A stretch of DNA of 26,129 nucleotides from a virus. The notes under the pieces are model-generated. The model was not told the origin of the DNA. It worked only from the letters and a program-made list of their open reading frames with translations, and did no database searches. This document shows, piece by piece, positions 8,233 to 17,200 of this stretch (position 1 is the stretch's first letter; every line of letters begins with the position of its first letter). Position numbers and translations under genes: made by a program. Location of the stretch: positions 1 through 26,129 of the IMG/VR virus record IMGVR_UViG_3300034060_000040, one strand, 5' to 3'.

Positions 8233-9126
8233 TCATCTGGTGAAATAACTTCTGTTGGGGAAGATCGACTGCAAGCCCTTCGTCTCCTCAGCAAAACGCA
8301 CTTGGTACATTTGCAGAAGGAAGCGAGCAACCTGAGCAGAGTTGCCAACCGGACGCATGTTCGCACTGAAGTCAGCCTCAGCACTCATACCCGACAGGTG
8401 AGCAGTATCAAAGAATGGAGTCATACGGTAAGCAGCACCCAGACGGATAACGTCTTCACAAGAATCAGGAAGACCAGTTACAGTTGAGAACACATCACTA
8501 TCGTTATCCATTGGTGAAGGTTGCTTAGTGAAAACGACTTTCACTGAACGACCGGGAACAATAGAATCATAGAGACTGATCGTGGCACCAGTAGAGAACG
8601 AGCCAACAGCAGCGTGCTTATCCACACGGTAGCGACGGACAGGGAGCCACTCTCTTGAGGGACCAATAGAAGACCACGAAACCTGAAGCACATCCAGAGC
8701 ACCAGCAGGCAACGAGTATGTAGAGACGGCAGGGTTAAAGTTAAACGTCGTCTCACCCACACCGAACAGTTCAGGGTGCACTGCACGAATAGCCTCGTTG
8801 ATAGCATTCTTCACAAGGAAGCGAGGAAACATTGGTGAAGACACCACGCGAGTACCAGCAGCATGGCTACTAGCATCAGTACTACGGAAGCCACGACCAT
8901 AAGGAGGCAACAACATGTTCTGCGATACGGTGTCCACGTTGTCAACGAACAACAACTCTGTGTCAATCTCCACAATGCCACGGGACATAGCAGTAGTGTC
9001 AGACACCTTCAGTGTCGTAGCACTAGCAGAGACAGACTCCGTAAGGAACGTAGCCTGATCCTGCACAGTAGTAAAGCCCTGCAAATACATCAGGGTCTGA
9101 TCAGTCATCTGGGAGAATGTAGTCAT
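8233..9126 (-). CDS. Head-tail adaptor / tail tubular protein A-like
   Basis: The 297-aa product has a beta-type N-terminal domain (residues 25-95, containing VEIDTELLFVDNVD and PPYGRGFRST), then a helical block FLVKNAINEAIRAVHPELF (about 103-121) and a C-terminal helical part with CEDVIRLGAAYRMTPFFD. Size, helical bundle and place after the capsid gene fit the ring adaptor that joins portal and tail in podoviruses (T7 gp11 role). The assignment is from architecture, not from a diagnostic motif. The ATG overlaps the previous stop by one base. Confidence 0.6.
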   Translation of the reverse strand: MTTFSQMTDQTLMYLQGFTTVQDQATFLTESVSASATTLKVSDTTAMSRGIVEIDTELLFVDNVDTVSQNMLLPPYGRGFRSTDASSHAAGTRVVSSPMFPRFLVKNAINEAIRAVHPELFGVGETTFNFNPAVSTYSLPAGALDVLQVSWSSIGPSREWLPVRRYRVDKHAAVGSFSTGATISLYDSIVPGRSVKVVFTKQPSPMDNDSDVFSTVTGLPDSCEDVIRLGAAYRMTPFFDTAHLSGMSAEADFSANMRPVGNSAQVARFLLQMYQVRFAEETKGLQSIFPNRSYFTR

Positions 9127-9443
9127 CAGTCAGTCGCATTCACGAAGCGAGCAGCATTCTTATTAACAATCATGCTTGCCGGGGGGTCAACATTTGCGTT
9201 ATACGGACGACCAAGAGCACGACTTGCAGTCTCAGCCTGACGGACCTTTTCAACTGTCGTCCCCTCTGGTTGGATACCATTCCTTCTGGCTGACCCATAC
9301 GCAGTCAGATCGGTTTTGGTCTTCTCATACATAGACTTCAGTGGTGACACAGCCGTAGCACTTACAGTAACGTTCGCTGCAATCAAGCAATCGGCATACG
9401 AATCGTGATCTTTCGTGGCACAACCAGTGCGGCATATACTCAT
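9126..9443 (-). CDS. Small conserved Cys-containing phage protein (CRTGCxTKDH)
   Basis: The 105-aa product begins MSICRTGCATKDHDSYADC: two closely spaced cysteines, a DH pair and a third cysteine, which could bind zinc. The rest is helical with an ARRNGIQPEGTT turn. I associate the CRTGC-TKDH start and GIQP-GTT segment with a small family near neck genes in actinobacterial and aquatic phages, without known function. The start overlaps the upstream stop as ATGA. Confidence 0.6.
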   Translation of the reverse strand: MSICRTGCATKDHDSYADCLIAANVTVSATAVSPLKSMYEKTKTDLTAYGSARRNGIQPEGTTVEKVRQAETASRALGRPYNANVDPPASMIVNKNAARFVNATD

Positions 9444-9691
9444 TCGATAGTCACATACTCTCCGAATCCGGCTGCAATAACAGCGTTGTATTCTTCATCA
9501 GTTAAGATCGTGAAACGACCACCACCGAAGTAGTAGTCTGCTTCGTCAATACTCAACTGGTCAGGGAAACTTGTAATCACACCAGAGGTGCCAGTTATCA
9601 ACAGCGAACGACCCTCATCAATGGGGTAACGCTGGAGGAGGACGTTAGTGGAATAGGCGACAGGCTCCGTGGGAAGCGTCAGCACATACAC
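9440..9691 (-). CDS. Small neck-region protein, unknown
   Basis: The product is about 83 aa from this start: a beta-rich first half (YVLTLPTEPVAYSTNVLLQR) and an acidic end with DYYFGGGRFTILTDEEY. I chose GTG at 9691 because GGAG sits 6 bases upstream; the open frame reaches TTG at 9703, which has no ribosome site. It is the first gene after the capsid terminator hairpin. I do not recognise it; head-completion or decoration are possible from position only. Confidence 0.55.
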   Translation of the reverse strand: MYVLTLPTEPVAYSTNVLLQRYPIDEGRSLLITGTSGVITSFPDQLSIDEADYYFGGGRFTILTDEEYNAVIAAGFGEYVTIE

Positions 9692-9720
9692 AAGTAACTC
9701 CAAAATCTAGGGATGAAGAT

Positions 9721-9751
9721 GGGGGCCACAGTTTCGTGAACCATGACCCCC
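9721..9751 (-). terminator. Hairpin terminator after major capsid gene
   Basis: A 13-bp stem (9721-9733 with 9739-9751, some G-U pairs) capped by a 5-base loop begins with five G-C pairs. On the minus strand it follows the capsid stop by about 20 bases and is followed by a loose U-containing tract (ATCTTCATCC), so termination is probably partial. A terminator directly after the capsid gene is also the arrangement in T7 (after gene 10), where it lets capsid be made in excess of tail proteins. Confidence 0.65.
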
Positions 9752-9770
9752 ACCGACAAGGTGTCTACGA

Positions 9771-10700
9771 CTACGCGATAGACGAGGTTGACTCAATGCG
9801 GTACAGCGAAGCCTCGCGGTAACGTGCCCAACCCTGAAGGCTGTACCAGCCGACGGGACGGAAACGCATCAACTTGTCAATGACCGGACCGATAACGATA
9901 CCGGGTTCAACAGCGGTTGCCTCAGCAAGAGCCTGCTGACCTGCGATGATGGTGCGGTAGACCTTAGCCGAACCATTACCATCGGTTGCAACGTACGCAC
10001 GCGGGGTTTCCACGACGTATGCTCCACCGTAAACGCCAGTGGTGGCATTCAGGATGTTGCCCACGTTCGGGTCCGTGTACTTACGGATGTCCTCGAAGGA
10101 GTTGCTACCAGTCTCTGCACGGAGGTCATGTGCGACCTCTGGGTGCATGTAGGCTGCGTAAAGCATGGAGTCCTTCGGAACAGCGTTGGCTGCACGCAAC
10201 TTAGCGACTGCACGGCGAAGGTCTGCACCCTCAATGTCGTCACCAGCGGTGAGGCCAGAAGTGGCTGTAGCCGAACCGGAGTAGATAACGTTCGTTCCAG
10301 CACGGAGAACGTTGACAACAATCTTGTCAATTGAATCTGCCATGTTGTATGCAACGATGTTAGCAATAGCCGGATCAACGTCAGAGAACGCGAACTCACC
10401 CAACTTGCGGGTGTTCAGCACGGTGTTGCCGTACTCGTTCAGCGTTACGCTGACAGTGTTGACGTTGCTGATAGCAACTGCATCGGGGTCAGTCGTCTCA
10501 GTGAGAGTGGACGTTGCAGCAGCAAGGTCCTGATACAATGAGAATACGACAGACGAACCGGGCATTGCCTGCTGTACGGGACGCTTATCCGCAAGGTTGC
10601 GGAAGAGCGGCTGCGAACGCAGAGCAAACTCAACATAACGATCGTAGGCTGCTTGGACCAGACCGGCCATAGCAGCAGTTCCTGTGTATGCGTTAGACAT
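9771..10700 (-). CDS. Major capsid protein, N4-gp56-like HK97 fold
   Basis: The 309-aa product follows a scaffold-like gene. VSVTLNEYGNTV at about residues 84-95, after an N-terminal PLFRNLADKRPVQQAMPGSS segment, is the pattern of N4-gp56-type coat proteins, and the C-terminus ends in an aromatic strand-rich domain (RPVGWYSLQGWARYREASLY). The length is typical for an unprocessed HK97-fold coat. The ATG has a strong GAGGAGG ribosome site inside a 7-bp hairpin, and a terminator follows the gene: both fit high expression. Confidence 0.82.
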   Translation of the reverse strand: MSNAYTGTAAMAGLVQAAYDRYVEFALRSQPLFRNLADKRPVQQAMPGSSVVFSLYQDLAAATSTLTETTDPDAVAISNVNTVSVTLNEYGNTVLNTRKLGEFAFSDVDPAIANIVAYNMADSIDKIVVNVLRAGTNVIYSGSATATSGLTAGDDIEGADLRRAVAKLRAANAVPKDSMLYAAYMHPEVAHDLRAETGSNSFEDIRKYTDPNVGNILNATTGVYGGAYVVETPRAYVATDGNGSAKVYRTIIAGQQALAEATAVEPGIVIGPVIDKLMRFRPVGWYSLQGWARYREASLYRIESTSSIA

Positions 10701-10706
10701 GTAGCG

Positions 10707-10724
10707 TTCACCTCCTCAGGTGAA
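10707..10724 (-). promoter_or_regulatory. Capsid ribosome binding site in a hairpin
   Basis: Minus-strand TTCACCT pairs with AGGTGAA around a GAGG tetraloop; the loop and 3' arm together form the GAGGAGGTGA ribosome binding site of the capsid gene, 6-7 bases before its ATG. It may stabilise the mRNA or tune capsid translation. The pairing is exact; the role is inferred. Confidence 0.6.
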
Positions 10725-10748
10725 TAGTAGAAACGGTTGGTTGTGAGG

Positions 10749-11234
10749 CTAGATAGCCTGCGGTCCAGTGGCGCTATTGAACAGAATCTGATTCAACTCT
10801 TCGGGCGTAGTAGCAGCACGAATGAGAGCATCCAACTGTCCAGCGTCGCCGCTGAAGGTTTGACCCGAAGATTGCGCAGACGCAATACGGTTCAGTGCCT
10901 GTAATTCAGGGTTCGGAGCCACAGGCTTCTGCTCCTCACTTGAGGTTGACCCACCGAAAATGTCACCATAGTCAGCAAGCCAAGCCTCCACCTCCTCAGC
11001 GGAGGTAACATCCTTCGGGATGAGAGCCGATACTTTGTCCGGCAATCCCTTAGATGCAATTACGTCCTTAACGGAGCGATCACGCAGAGACGACTTAAAC
11101 GAATCCAACTGCTCTGATAGGTCCTTGTTCTGCTTTTGCGCGGCACGATATGCCTTGCGTAGTTCCTTCATAGCGTTGGTGTCGTTAGGTGCACCATCGT
11201 TGTCGTCTTCGTCATCCCACTCGTAATTGGACAT
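10749..11234 (-). CDS. Capsid assembly scaffolding protein
   Basis: The 161-aa product starts with a very acidic segment (YEWDDEDDNDGAPND), then a charged helix (about residues 22-57, KELRKAYRAAQKQNKDLSEQ onward) with coiled-coil character, an acidic middle and a Gln/Ala-rich end. Acidic, helical proteins of this size directly upstream of the coat gene are the usual scaffold. The ATG is preceded by AAGGGAG at a normal spacing. No protease gene is seen nearby, so removal without cleavage is more likely. Confidence 0.75.
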   Translation of the reverse strand: MSNYEWDDEDDNDGAPNDTNAMKELRKAYRAAQKQNKDLSEQLDSFKSSLRDRSVKDVIASKGLPDKVSALIPKDVTSAEEVEAWLADYGDIFGGSTSSEEQKPVAPNPELQALNRIASAQSSGQTFSGDAGQLDALIRAATTPEELNQILFNSATGPQAI

Positions 11235-11277
11235 GCGTTTCTCCCTTACTATTCATTGATAGGTTAATCGCTACCCA

Positions 11278-11351
11278 CACCACAACTCGGGGAAGTAGTG
11301 GTGGCTGTAACTACCGGGCTAATACACAGTGGAGGCCGGTCGATTCCACTG
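11278..11351 (-). promoter_or_regulatory. Two hairpins in the gap before the scaffold gene
   Basis: The 177-base gap between the last internal virion gene and scaffold holds a 7-bp stem at 11327-11351 (CAGTGGA/TCCACTG, 11-base loop) and a 6-bp stem at 11278-11303 (CACCAC/GTGGTG). It is the longest non-coding stretch inside the operon, so a promoter or processing site for scaffold and capsid is expected here. I see no convincing -35/-10 pair. Confidence 0.35.
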
Positions 11352-11411
11352 GGGTTTAAGGTGAGCAGTTTTTGGACAATACTCAGGTCACACTACCCAC
11401 GAAGGGGTAAC

Positions 11412-12551
11412 TTAGATTACCTTTCCACGCGAAAGCGAGGCTGAGGTAAGGGCAGACGTGCCACCGAAGCGTGCACGTTCACGGGACTGAAGGCCACGAA
11501 CCTTCTCTTTAGCCTCAATGTCAAGGTCAAGGGTAGACAGTGCTGACTCTTCAGCAGAGAGAAGACCCTTCTCAATGTCAGCAAGACGCTTCGTAGAGCG
11601 TTGCACGCCAGCGATCTGTGTAAGTTCAGGCTCAAGGGCAGTGCCACTAATGTCACCACCACGACCGAAGAACTCACCGACACGCTCAGAGACACCAGCA
11701 CCGAACTCAAGACCAGCGCGTGTGGCAAAGCCACCAACGATAGCAGCGTTAGCGCGACGGTTAATCTCAGTGGAAGTACGGGTTGGGTCAAGGACGTAGG
11801 ACACCAGCGTTGCTGGGTCAACGTTGTAAAACTTCTGCAACGAGTCCCGAACCTCTTGAGGTGTCTCAGCAACTACACGTTGAGCGTCCGATACTCGGTC
11901 ACGAACCTCGTTTACGGAGACACTGAAGTCACCAGCAAGTTTCGCAATAGCATCAAACTCTGTTTGAGTACCCGCTTGACCAAGGAAGTTCTGCAACCCT
12001 GACTCACGGAACACCTGACGGTACTGACTCTCAAGGTTGAGATACTCACCCTCGTTACGGATGTCAGTAATACCGCGTTGCTGCAAAGCAGTTAGACCCT
12101 TGAAGCGAACCTTGTATGGTTCAGTCTGCTTTAGTTTCTCAGCAATGACTTCGGTGTTGGGTCCCCAGTCATTAATAAGAGACTCAATGTTGCCAGCAAG
12201 AGAACCAAGACCGTACTGAGTAAGAATGTTATTAAGGAATGACTTAGCACCCTCACGTTCTTGACGGTTGCGCTCTTTGCGATCTGTCTCTAAGCCTTCA
12301 TAATACAAACGCTGTGCTACTTCGGCGGCAGTTTCTGCGGCAGTTTCTCCACCACCCCCACCATCAGTGGTAGGGGGTCGGCTAGCAATAATCTTGGCGT
12401 CTTCTGCTCTTTGCTGAGCAATTCGTCTTTCGTCAGCGGCTTGTGCAGCGGCTCTCTGTGCATTTTGTGCATCAGCAACCATCAGTGCTTCTTTAGCCCT
12501 GCCAGCAGCAGTGTCTAGCCGATTACCAAACTGTCCCTTGGGAGGAGCCAC
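11412..12551 (-). CDS. Putative internal virion / minor structural protein
   Basis: The 379-aa product has an Ala/Gln/Arg-rich helical N-terminus (residues 12-60), a Gly linker (about 65-70) and a central block ending in EPYKVRFKGLTALQQRG, then EGEYLNLESQYRQVFRESGL near residue 170-190. I know this kx-RF-G-xAL / EYLxLExxYRxVxRxxGL block from structural proteins of many aquatic and actinobacterial podovirus-like phages, possibly ejected proteins. The C-terminus is helical. The start is GTG (GTGGCTCCT). No enzyme motif is seen. Confidence 0.6.
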   Translation of the reverse strand: MAPPKGQFGNRLDTAAGRAKEALMVADAQNAQRAAAQAADERRIAQQRAEDAKIIASRPPTTDGGGGGETAAETAAEVAQRLYYEGLETDRKERNRQEREGAKSFLNNILTQYGLGSLAGNIESLINDWGPNTEVIAEKLKQTEPYKVRFKGLTALQQRGITDIRNEGEYLNLESQYRQVFRESGLQNFLGQAGTQTEFDAIAKLAGDFSVSVNEVRDRVSDAQRVVAETPQEVRDSLQKFYNVDPATLVSYVLDPTRTSTEINRRANAAIVGGFATRAGLEFGAGVSERVGEFFGRGGDISGTALEPELTQIAGVQRSTKRLADIEKGLLSAEESALSTLDLDIEAKEKVRGLQSRERARFGGTSALTSASLSRGKVI

Positions 12552-12556
12552 TCAGA

Positions 12557-13507
12557 TCACCTAACCCCAAATATTCTTAGAAGATCGGTACCGACCTTGG
12601 TGTATGTTTCGTAGGCGTTATCTGTCTGATCCCAACGGGGGTCCTCGCGGATACTCTTGTCAAGTTCGTATAGGGGGACAACGCTAGGCTTACCATCATT
12701 GCCGACACCCTGCATATATCTCTGCAATAGTGGATCATCAAAAGTAATCTGACTTTCTTCCATCTCAAGCAACTTAGCAATGCGAGCCTGACCCGGTGCA
12801 GCAATAACTTCAGGGTCATATCCTTGCTCGATACGATCAGCCCATGCGGGGAAAGCACCAACTAGATAAGTCTTACGAAGGTCAGCCTTAATGTCATCAA
12901 CAGTTTGCTTACCAGTTACAGCATCTTGAACGTAACGCGATAGTGCGGTAGGTGTAAGGTCAAGACCGTTACGCCTAGACCATTCCATTAAGTCAGTCTG
13001 CACATCGCCAGAGGTGCCCTTAAGGTCAGCGCCGGTGGAGAATGCGGCCTGAAGGTTAGGCATGAGGTTATTCTGAATCTCAACGTTAGTCCAGCCATTA
13101 AAACGCGCCTGCTCAGCAAGACCATTATCCCCAAAAATTTCCTCATCGGTAATGGGGATACCCATAGTGTCAGCCATCTGACGAATCTGCTGACCCTTAA
13201 CCTCAACGTCACGCTTGTAGTCACCAGCGGTAACAGGGTTATTTTTGGACTTAAACGCTTCCTTCTGAACTGAGTCGTACTTCTTAAACCACTCGTTCTG
13301 GACAGCCCACTTGTCAAACTGGTACTGTGTTGGTGGCTTGCCAGTTCTCTTCATTTCATCAGAGATCATCTTGAAGAAGCCCTTAAGGGCACCAGAGGTA
13401 TCAGCAGTAATTACAGCAGCAGCAAAGCCATAGTCTTCAGCGGCCTTGTTAAAGTTGTAACCGTCATACTTGTTCCTGTCCTTAGCCTTCTCGTCCTTAG
13501 GAGCCAC
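12557..13507 (-). CDS. Putative internal virion protein with TDNAxxxY end
   Basis: The 316-aa product is mainly helical and charged. The C-terminal pattern DPRWDQTDNAYETYTKVGTD followed by LLRIFGV matches a recurrent ending (W-x-TDNA...LxxFG) of predicted virion proteins in aquatic phages. No enzymatic motif is seen. The GTG start lies within the 11-base overlap with the upstream gene. It begins M-A-P like the genes on both sides of the group (14282-19222 and 11412-12551). Confidence 0.55.
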   Translation of the reverse strand: MAPKDEKAKDRNKYDGYNFNKAAEDYGFAAAVITADTSGALKGFFKMISDEMKRTGKPPTQYQFDKWAVQNEWFKKYDSVQKEAFKSKNNPVTAGDYKRDVEVKGQQIRQMADTMGIPITDEEIFGDNGLAEQARFNGWTNVEIQNNLMPNLQAAFSTGADLKGTSGDVQTDLMEWSRRNGLDLTPTALSRYVQDAVTGKQTVDDIKADLRKTYLVGAFPAWADRIEQGYDPEVIAAPGQARIAKLLEMEESQITFDDPLLQRYMQGVGNDGKPSVVPLYELDKSIREDPRWDQTDNAYETYTKVGTDLLRIFGVR

Positions 13508-14282
13508 TGGTTCTTACCGCCTGACCACGCTTGATGTAGTTAGAAAACATATCCATAACAGTTGTATCCATCTGAAACTCTGCAAAGTCAGGGTTCTTAG
13601 AGATGATCTGCCGAAGTAACTCTTCCTTGCTAGTGGCAGTCTCTGTTACCGATGTACTTGCAGCACGACCCTGAGGTGTGGTAGTAGTTACCTGAGGTGC
13701 ACCCATCTCCGCCTTACGGAACTTGGATAGGTACTTCTCCACTTCACCTTCTTCAAGGCTACGGCCAAGATTTTCCCTAGCAAAGTTATCAAGGAGTGCA
13801 GCGGCGGTAACCTCATCTGTAAGAGTTACGGAAGTGGTAGTACGAGGACCAGTGTAGGCTCCCCCTTCTCCCTCTTCCTTGCGAGGCTTTGCCCCGGCAA
13901 CGTAGTTATCCAACCACGTAGTAAAGTCTTCCTTGCCGCCATTCATGTAGTACGCGCTGTACAAGTTTGTAGCGGAGTCCATTGCCCTAGCGGTATACTC
14001 AGGGACCGTATCAATGTACTTTCTGGTAGAAAGAAAGTTACCCTGATACAATTTATTTGCAAGATCATTGTATCGTGGATCACGCATTGCAGCAGTAGCA
14101 AGAACTGCATTTCGTAAACTATCAGAGTCACCCATTACCTTTTGGTAACTAACTCCAGAACCAGTTTGGTATCCAGTGGCAGCGCCAGAAGCAACAGGAA
14201 ACTTGAAATCTTTACCCGTAGAACTTGCTACCTGAACATTCTTGATTTCGCTTTTCGCTTGGTTAGCGATCTCGCCAGCCAT
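13497..14282 (-). CDS. Putative internal virion protein
   Basis: The product is 261 aa from ATG at 14282, which has GGAGG 4 bases upstream; GTG at 14285 is possible but too close to it. The first half has SATNLYSAYYMNGGKEDFTT, and a central helix pair (about residues 157-195: LLDNFARENLGRSLEEGEVE) resembles the 'LGR-x-x-x-x-E' segment seen in other phage structural proteins. A Thr/Ser-rich linker separates it from a helical C-terminus. The start overlaps the stop of the giant gene by one base. Role inferred from position. Confidence 0.55.
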   Translation of the reverse strand: MAGEIANQAKSEIKNVQVASSTGKDFKFPVASGAATGYQTGSGVSYQKVMGDSDSLRNAVLATAAMRDPRYNDLANKLYQGNFLSTRKYIDTVPEYTARAMDSATNLYSAYYMNGGKEDFTTWLDNYVAGAKPRKEEGEGGAYTGPRTTTSVTLTDEVTAAALLDNFARENLGRSLEEGEVEKYLSKFRKAEMGAPQVTTTTPQGRAASTSVTETATSKEELLRQIISKNPDFAEFQMDTTVMDMFSNYIKRGQAVRTSGS

Positions 14283-17200
14283 CACGCCTCCCTGAAGTCA
14301 TCACGATAAAGATACTGGTCGTAGAAATCAGCAAAGCCGATATCCTGTTGACGCAACTTGAATGCAGCGGCGTAGCCTATCTCCTTAAGTTGCTTACGAG
14401 AGGCGTCGTCATCATTGTCCTTGAGGGCTGCACGAATATCATTACGAATATCCATGTACTCAGCCAAAGCAGCAACTGTGGAGTCATCACCGATACGGTC
14501 AGCATTCTCTACAATTTTACTAACGCCCTGAAGAATGGCAGGCAACTTATCCTGATAAATCTTACGCTCTTCACCCCAAGCGGGGTACTGAGCACTTACT
14601 TTCTCAGCAGCCCTGTCCATAATCTCACGAAGTTCCTTGGCGTCATCTACCTGAAGACTTGACAATCCCAACTGAATTGCCCTTTCTTCGGCGTAGTCAC
14701 GCACTAGCCAGTATTCTTTCCAACCGTCTCGGATTTCGTTGTTCCTAACAATTTCATCTGGAGTCATCTTGCGACGAACTGGAGTATTGTTAGGACCAAT
14801 CTTCATGGAACTATACTCGCCATAAACTGCGTATGAGAAGGGATCATCAAAGGAACCCATGTTACCAAACATGCCAACCAGTTGTGGATCAATGGCGTAC
14901 AGATCATCAACTATGTCTTTGTTCTTTGTGATGCGCTGCCATGTAGCAAGGTTTGGTTGCAACTGAGTTTCGTTGTACGAACCAGCGCGAGTTATTGCAT
15001 CAAAGCCGGGGTACTGCTCAGTAAATAACTTAACTTTCTGTGCGTACGGAATAGACTCATCATCAAGAAGGCGGTTCCAAGCATCCCGCTCAATCTGGTA
15101 GCGTGACTGCATTGAAGACTGCACTGGTGCGACTAACGCAGCAGTAACTTGAAAGGCCCAAAATCTGTCAGCCTTTTCCTTAATCTTTTGCATGTCATTT
15201 TCAGTAAGAGTGCGTCCCTCAATTTGAGCGGATATGTACTCATCCTCAACTATCTGATTCCATGAAGTAAGGTACGCTGAGTCTGTAGACTCCTGACCAA
15301 GCCACTGCTTTACGCGACGAACAAATGTCGGAGCAACTACCTCAATGAGATCAGTGTTCGGATTTCCCGATGGAACCAACTGGCGGAACATCTCGTCACC
15401 CACGGCATTACGTAGAATCTCTTGCTCCTCTGGCTTACCACGAAGGACAAGAGCCGTAGGAATCTGAGTCATTGGACCAACGCCGGGGAACCACCACTCA
15501 CCACCGGGGAACACTAAGTTGAATCCCTGCTGCCGTGTACGCAGAGCCTCGCCGGGAGTGAAAGGACCAAACTTTTTACGCATAAGATCAGCAATAGGTT
15601 GCGGCCATACGATGAAGTTACCCTCGTCGCGAAGCATGTTAGAACGCTCTACTGGTTTACCCTCTTCGTCGTAGACCATGCCAAGGTTATTCGGGATGTT
15701 CCACAAGATGTTACCGTAACCGATAACTGCTGGGTTGTTCCAAGCAATGCGGCCCCATGTGCGAAGGCTGTTCTCAAAGGCAGGGAAGAATGGTGACACA
15801 AAGCGAAGCATCACTGCTGCGTTTGACAAGTTATCAATCGTGTACATGGTTTCTTTAGTTGCCTTAAGGGCAGCACCATGGGCAGACCTGTTGATGCGAG
15901 CCTTTACCGCCTCAGTACCCATGTCATCACCTTGACGTGCAGCAATAGCGTATAGTTGCTTTTGCTTCTCGTTGTACACGGTCTTGTAAAATGGATGACG
16001 TAGCATCTTATTTTCAGGAACCGTGCCAAGGTATTTCATAATCGTACCAGTGATGCTATCAACACCTTCTATAGTGCGATTGAACATACCACTAACAGGA
16101 ACACCATCATCAAGGCGACCAGTAATAATGGGAAGTTCACGACCACCAAGGGCAGCGGCAACCTCACCGGGCGCAAGTTCGTGATCCAGTGCTAACTGAC
16201 GCAGTTGAGTATCGCGTGGCAGTTCATTGTCAAGGCGTCGAACTGTTTCGTTAATATACTCGTAGAGTCCCTGATCGTCATTGATTTCCCTGTTGGTCAC
16301 AGAGAGTTGATCGCGGTAATTTTTACCTTCTGGACTTTTCATCCACGCTGCAATGTCGTCAACGGACTTGTTCTCAAGGATCATTCGACCGAATGGATCA
16401 TTGCGGTAACGATGGTTAATTCTGATTGCGTACTCGTCCCAGTACGTTGTCATCTGCTCAGGAGTCAACTTCTTGGGATCAAGTTTCTTCCCATTGGGTG
16501 AGTCCATCAAAGATGCAATACGCCTACCGGCAGCAGCATCAAAGGTCTGGTACACAGTTCGGTCGGCAGATGCGGCTAGTGCAGCAAGGCGTCCCTCTGC
16601 TCCCTCAAAAGCGCCAGCATAAAGTATCTCTTCTCCTAGTTCGTCATAACCCATGACGTTAGAGCGAGAGCCTCCGACATTTCGCTTTGCCTTTTTCAGG
16701 CGCAACGTCTGATAGGCACTAAGAGTGTCTCTACTAATGATGTCGATCTTGGCAAGTAAATCTTGTTCTTGGCGAGATAGATCAGTAAGTTCAGGAACTT
16801 CAGAACTGAAGTACTTACCTTTTAGGTTACGTTCTTCAGCAAGAGCATTCTTGCGAGCCTTCTTCATCTTTTCAAGAGAAGATAATTCCTTAGGAGTCTT
16901 CGTCTTCTTTTTTTCAATGAGACGAATCTTATCAGCGAGATCGGCGGCTTTTGTTTTTTCCGCGAACATAGTCTGCCGCGATGTTATAAGATTCCTAGTT
17001 GCCTGAAGGTTGTCGTAAGCATCCTTCATGCGCTTCTCTTGCGACCGCGCACCCCTGAGTGCCCTGCGTGCTCCAGCGTAGTAGTATGCGTTTGATGGCA
17101 ACTTACCCCAAGCCTCAGGGTTAGCAGCGACCATACCAAGAACTGCGAAGGAACGCATTGCACCTTCAGCAAGGTTACGCTGAGTGTAGCCGAGGCGAAG

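Noticed and set aside
14348-14662. A 104-codon plus-strand frame inside the giant gene
   Set aside because: It is antisense, with no ribosome site or recognisable product.
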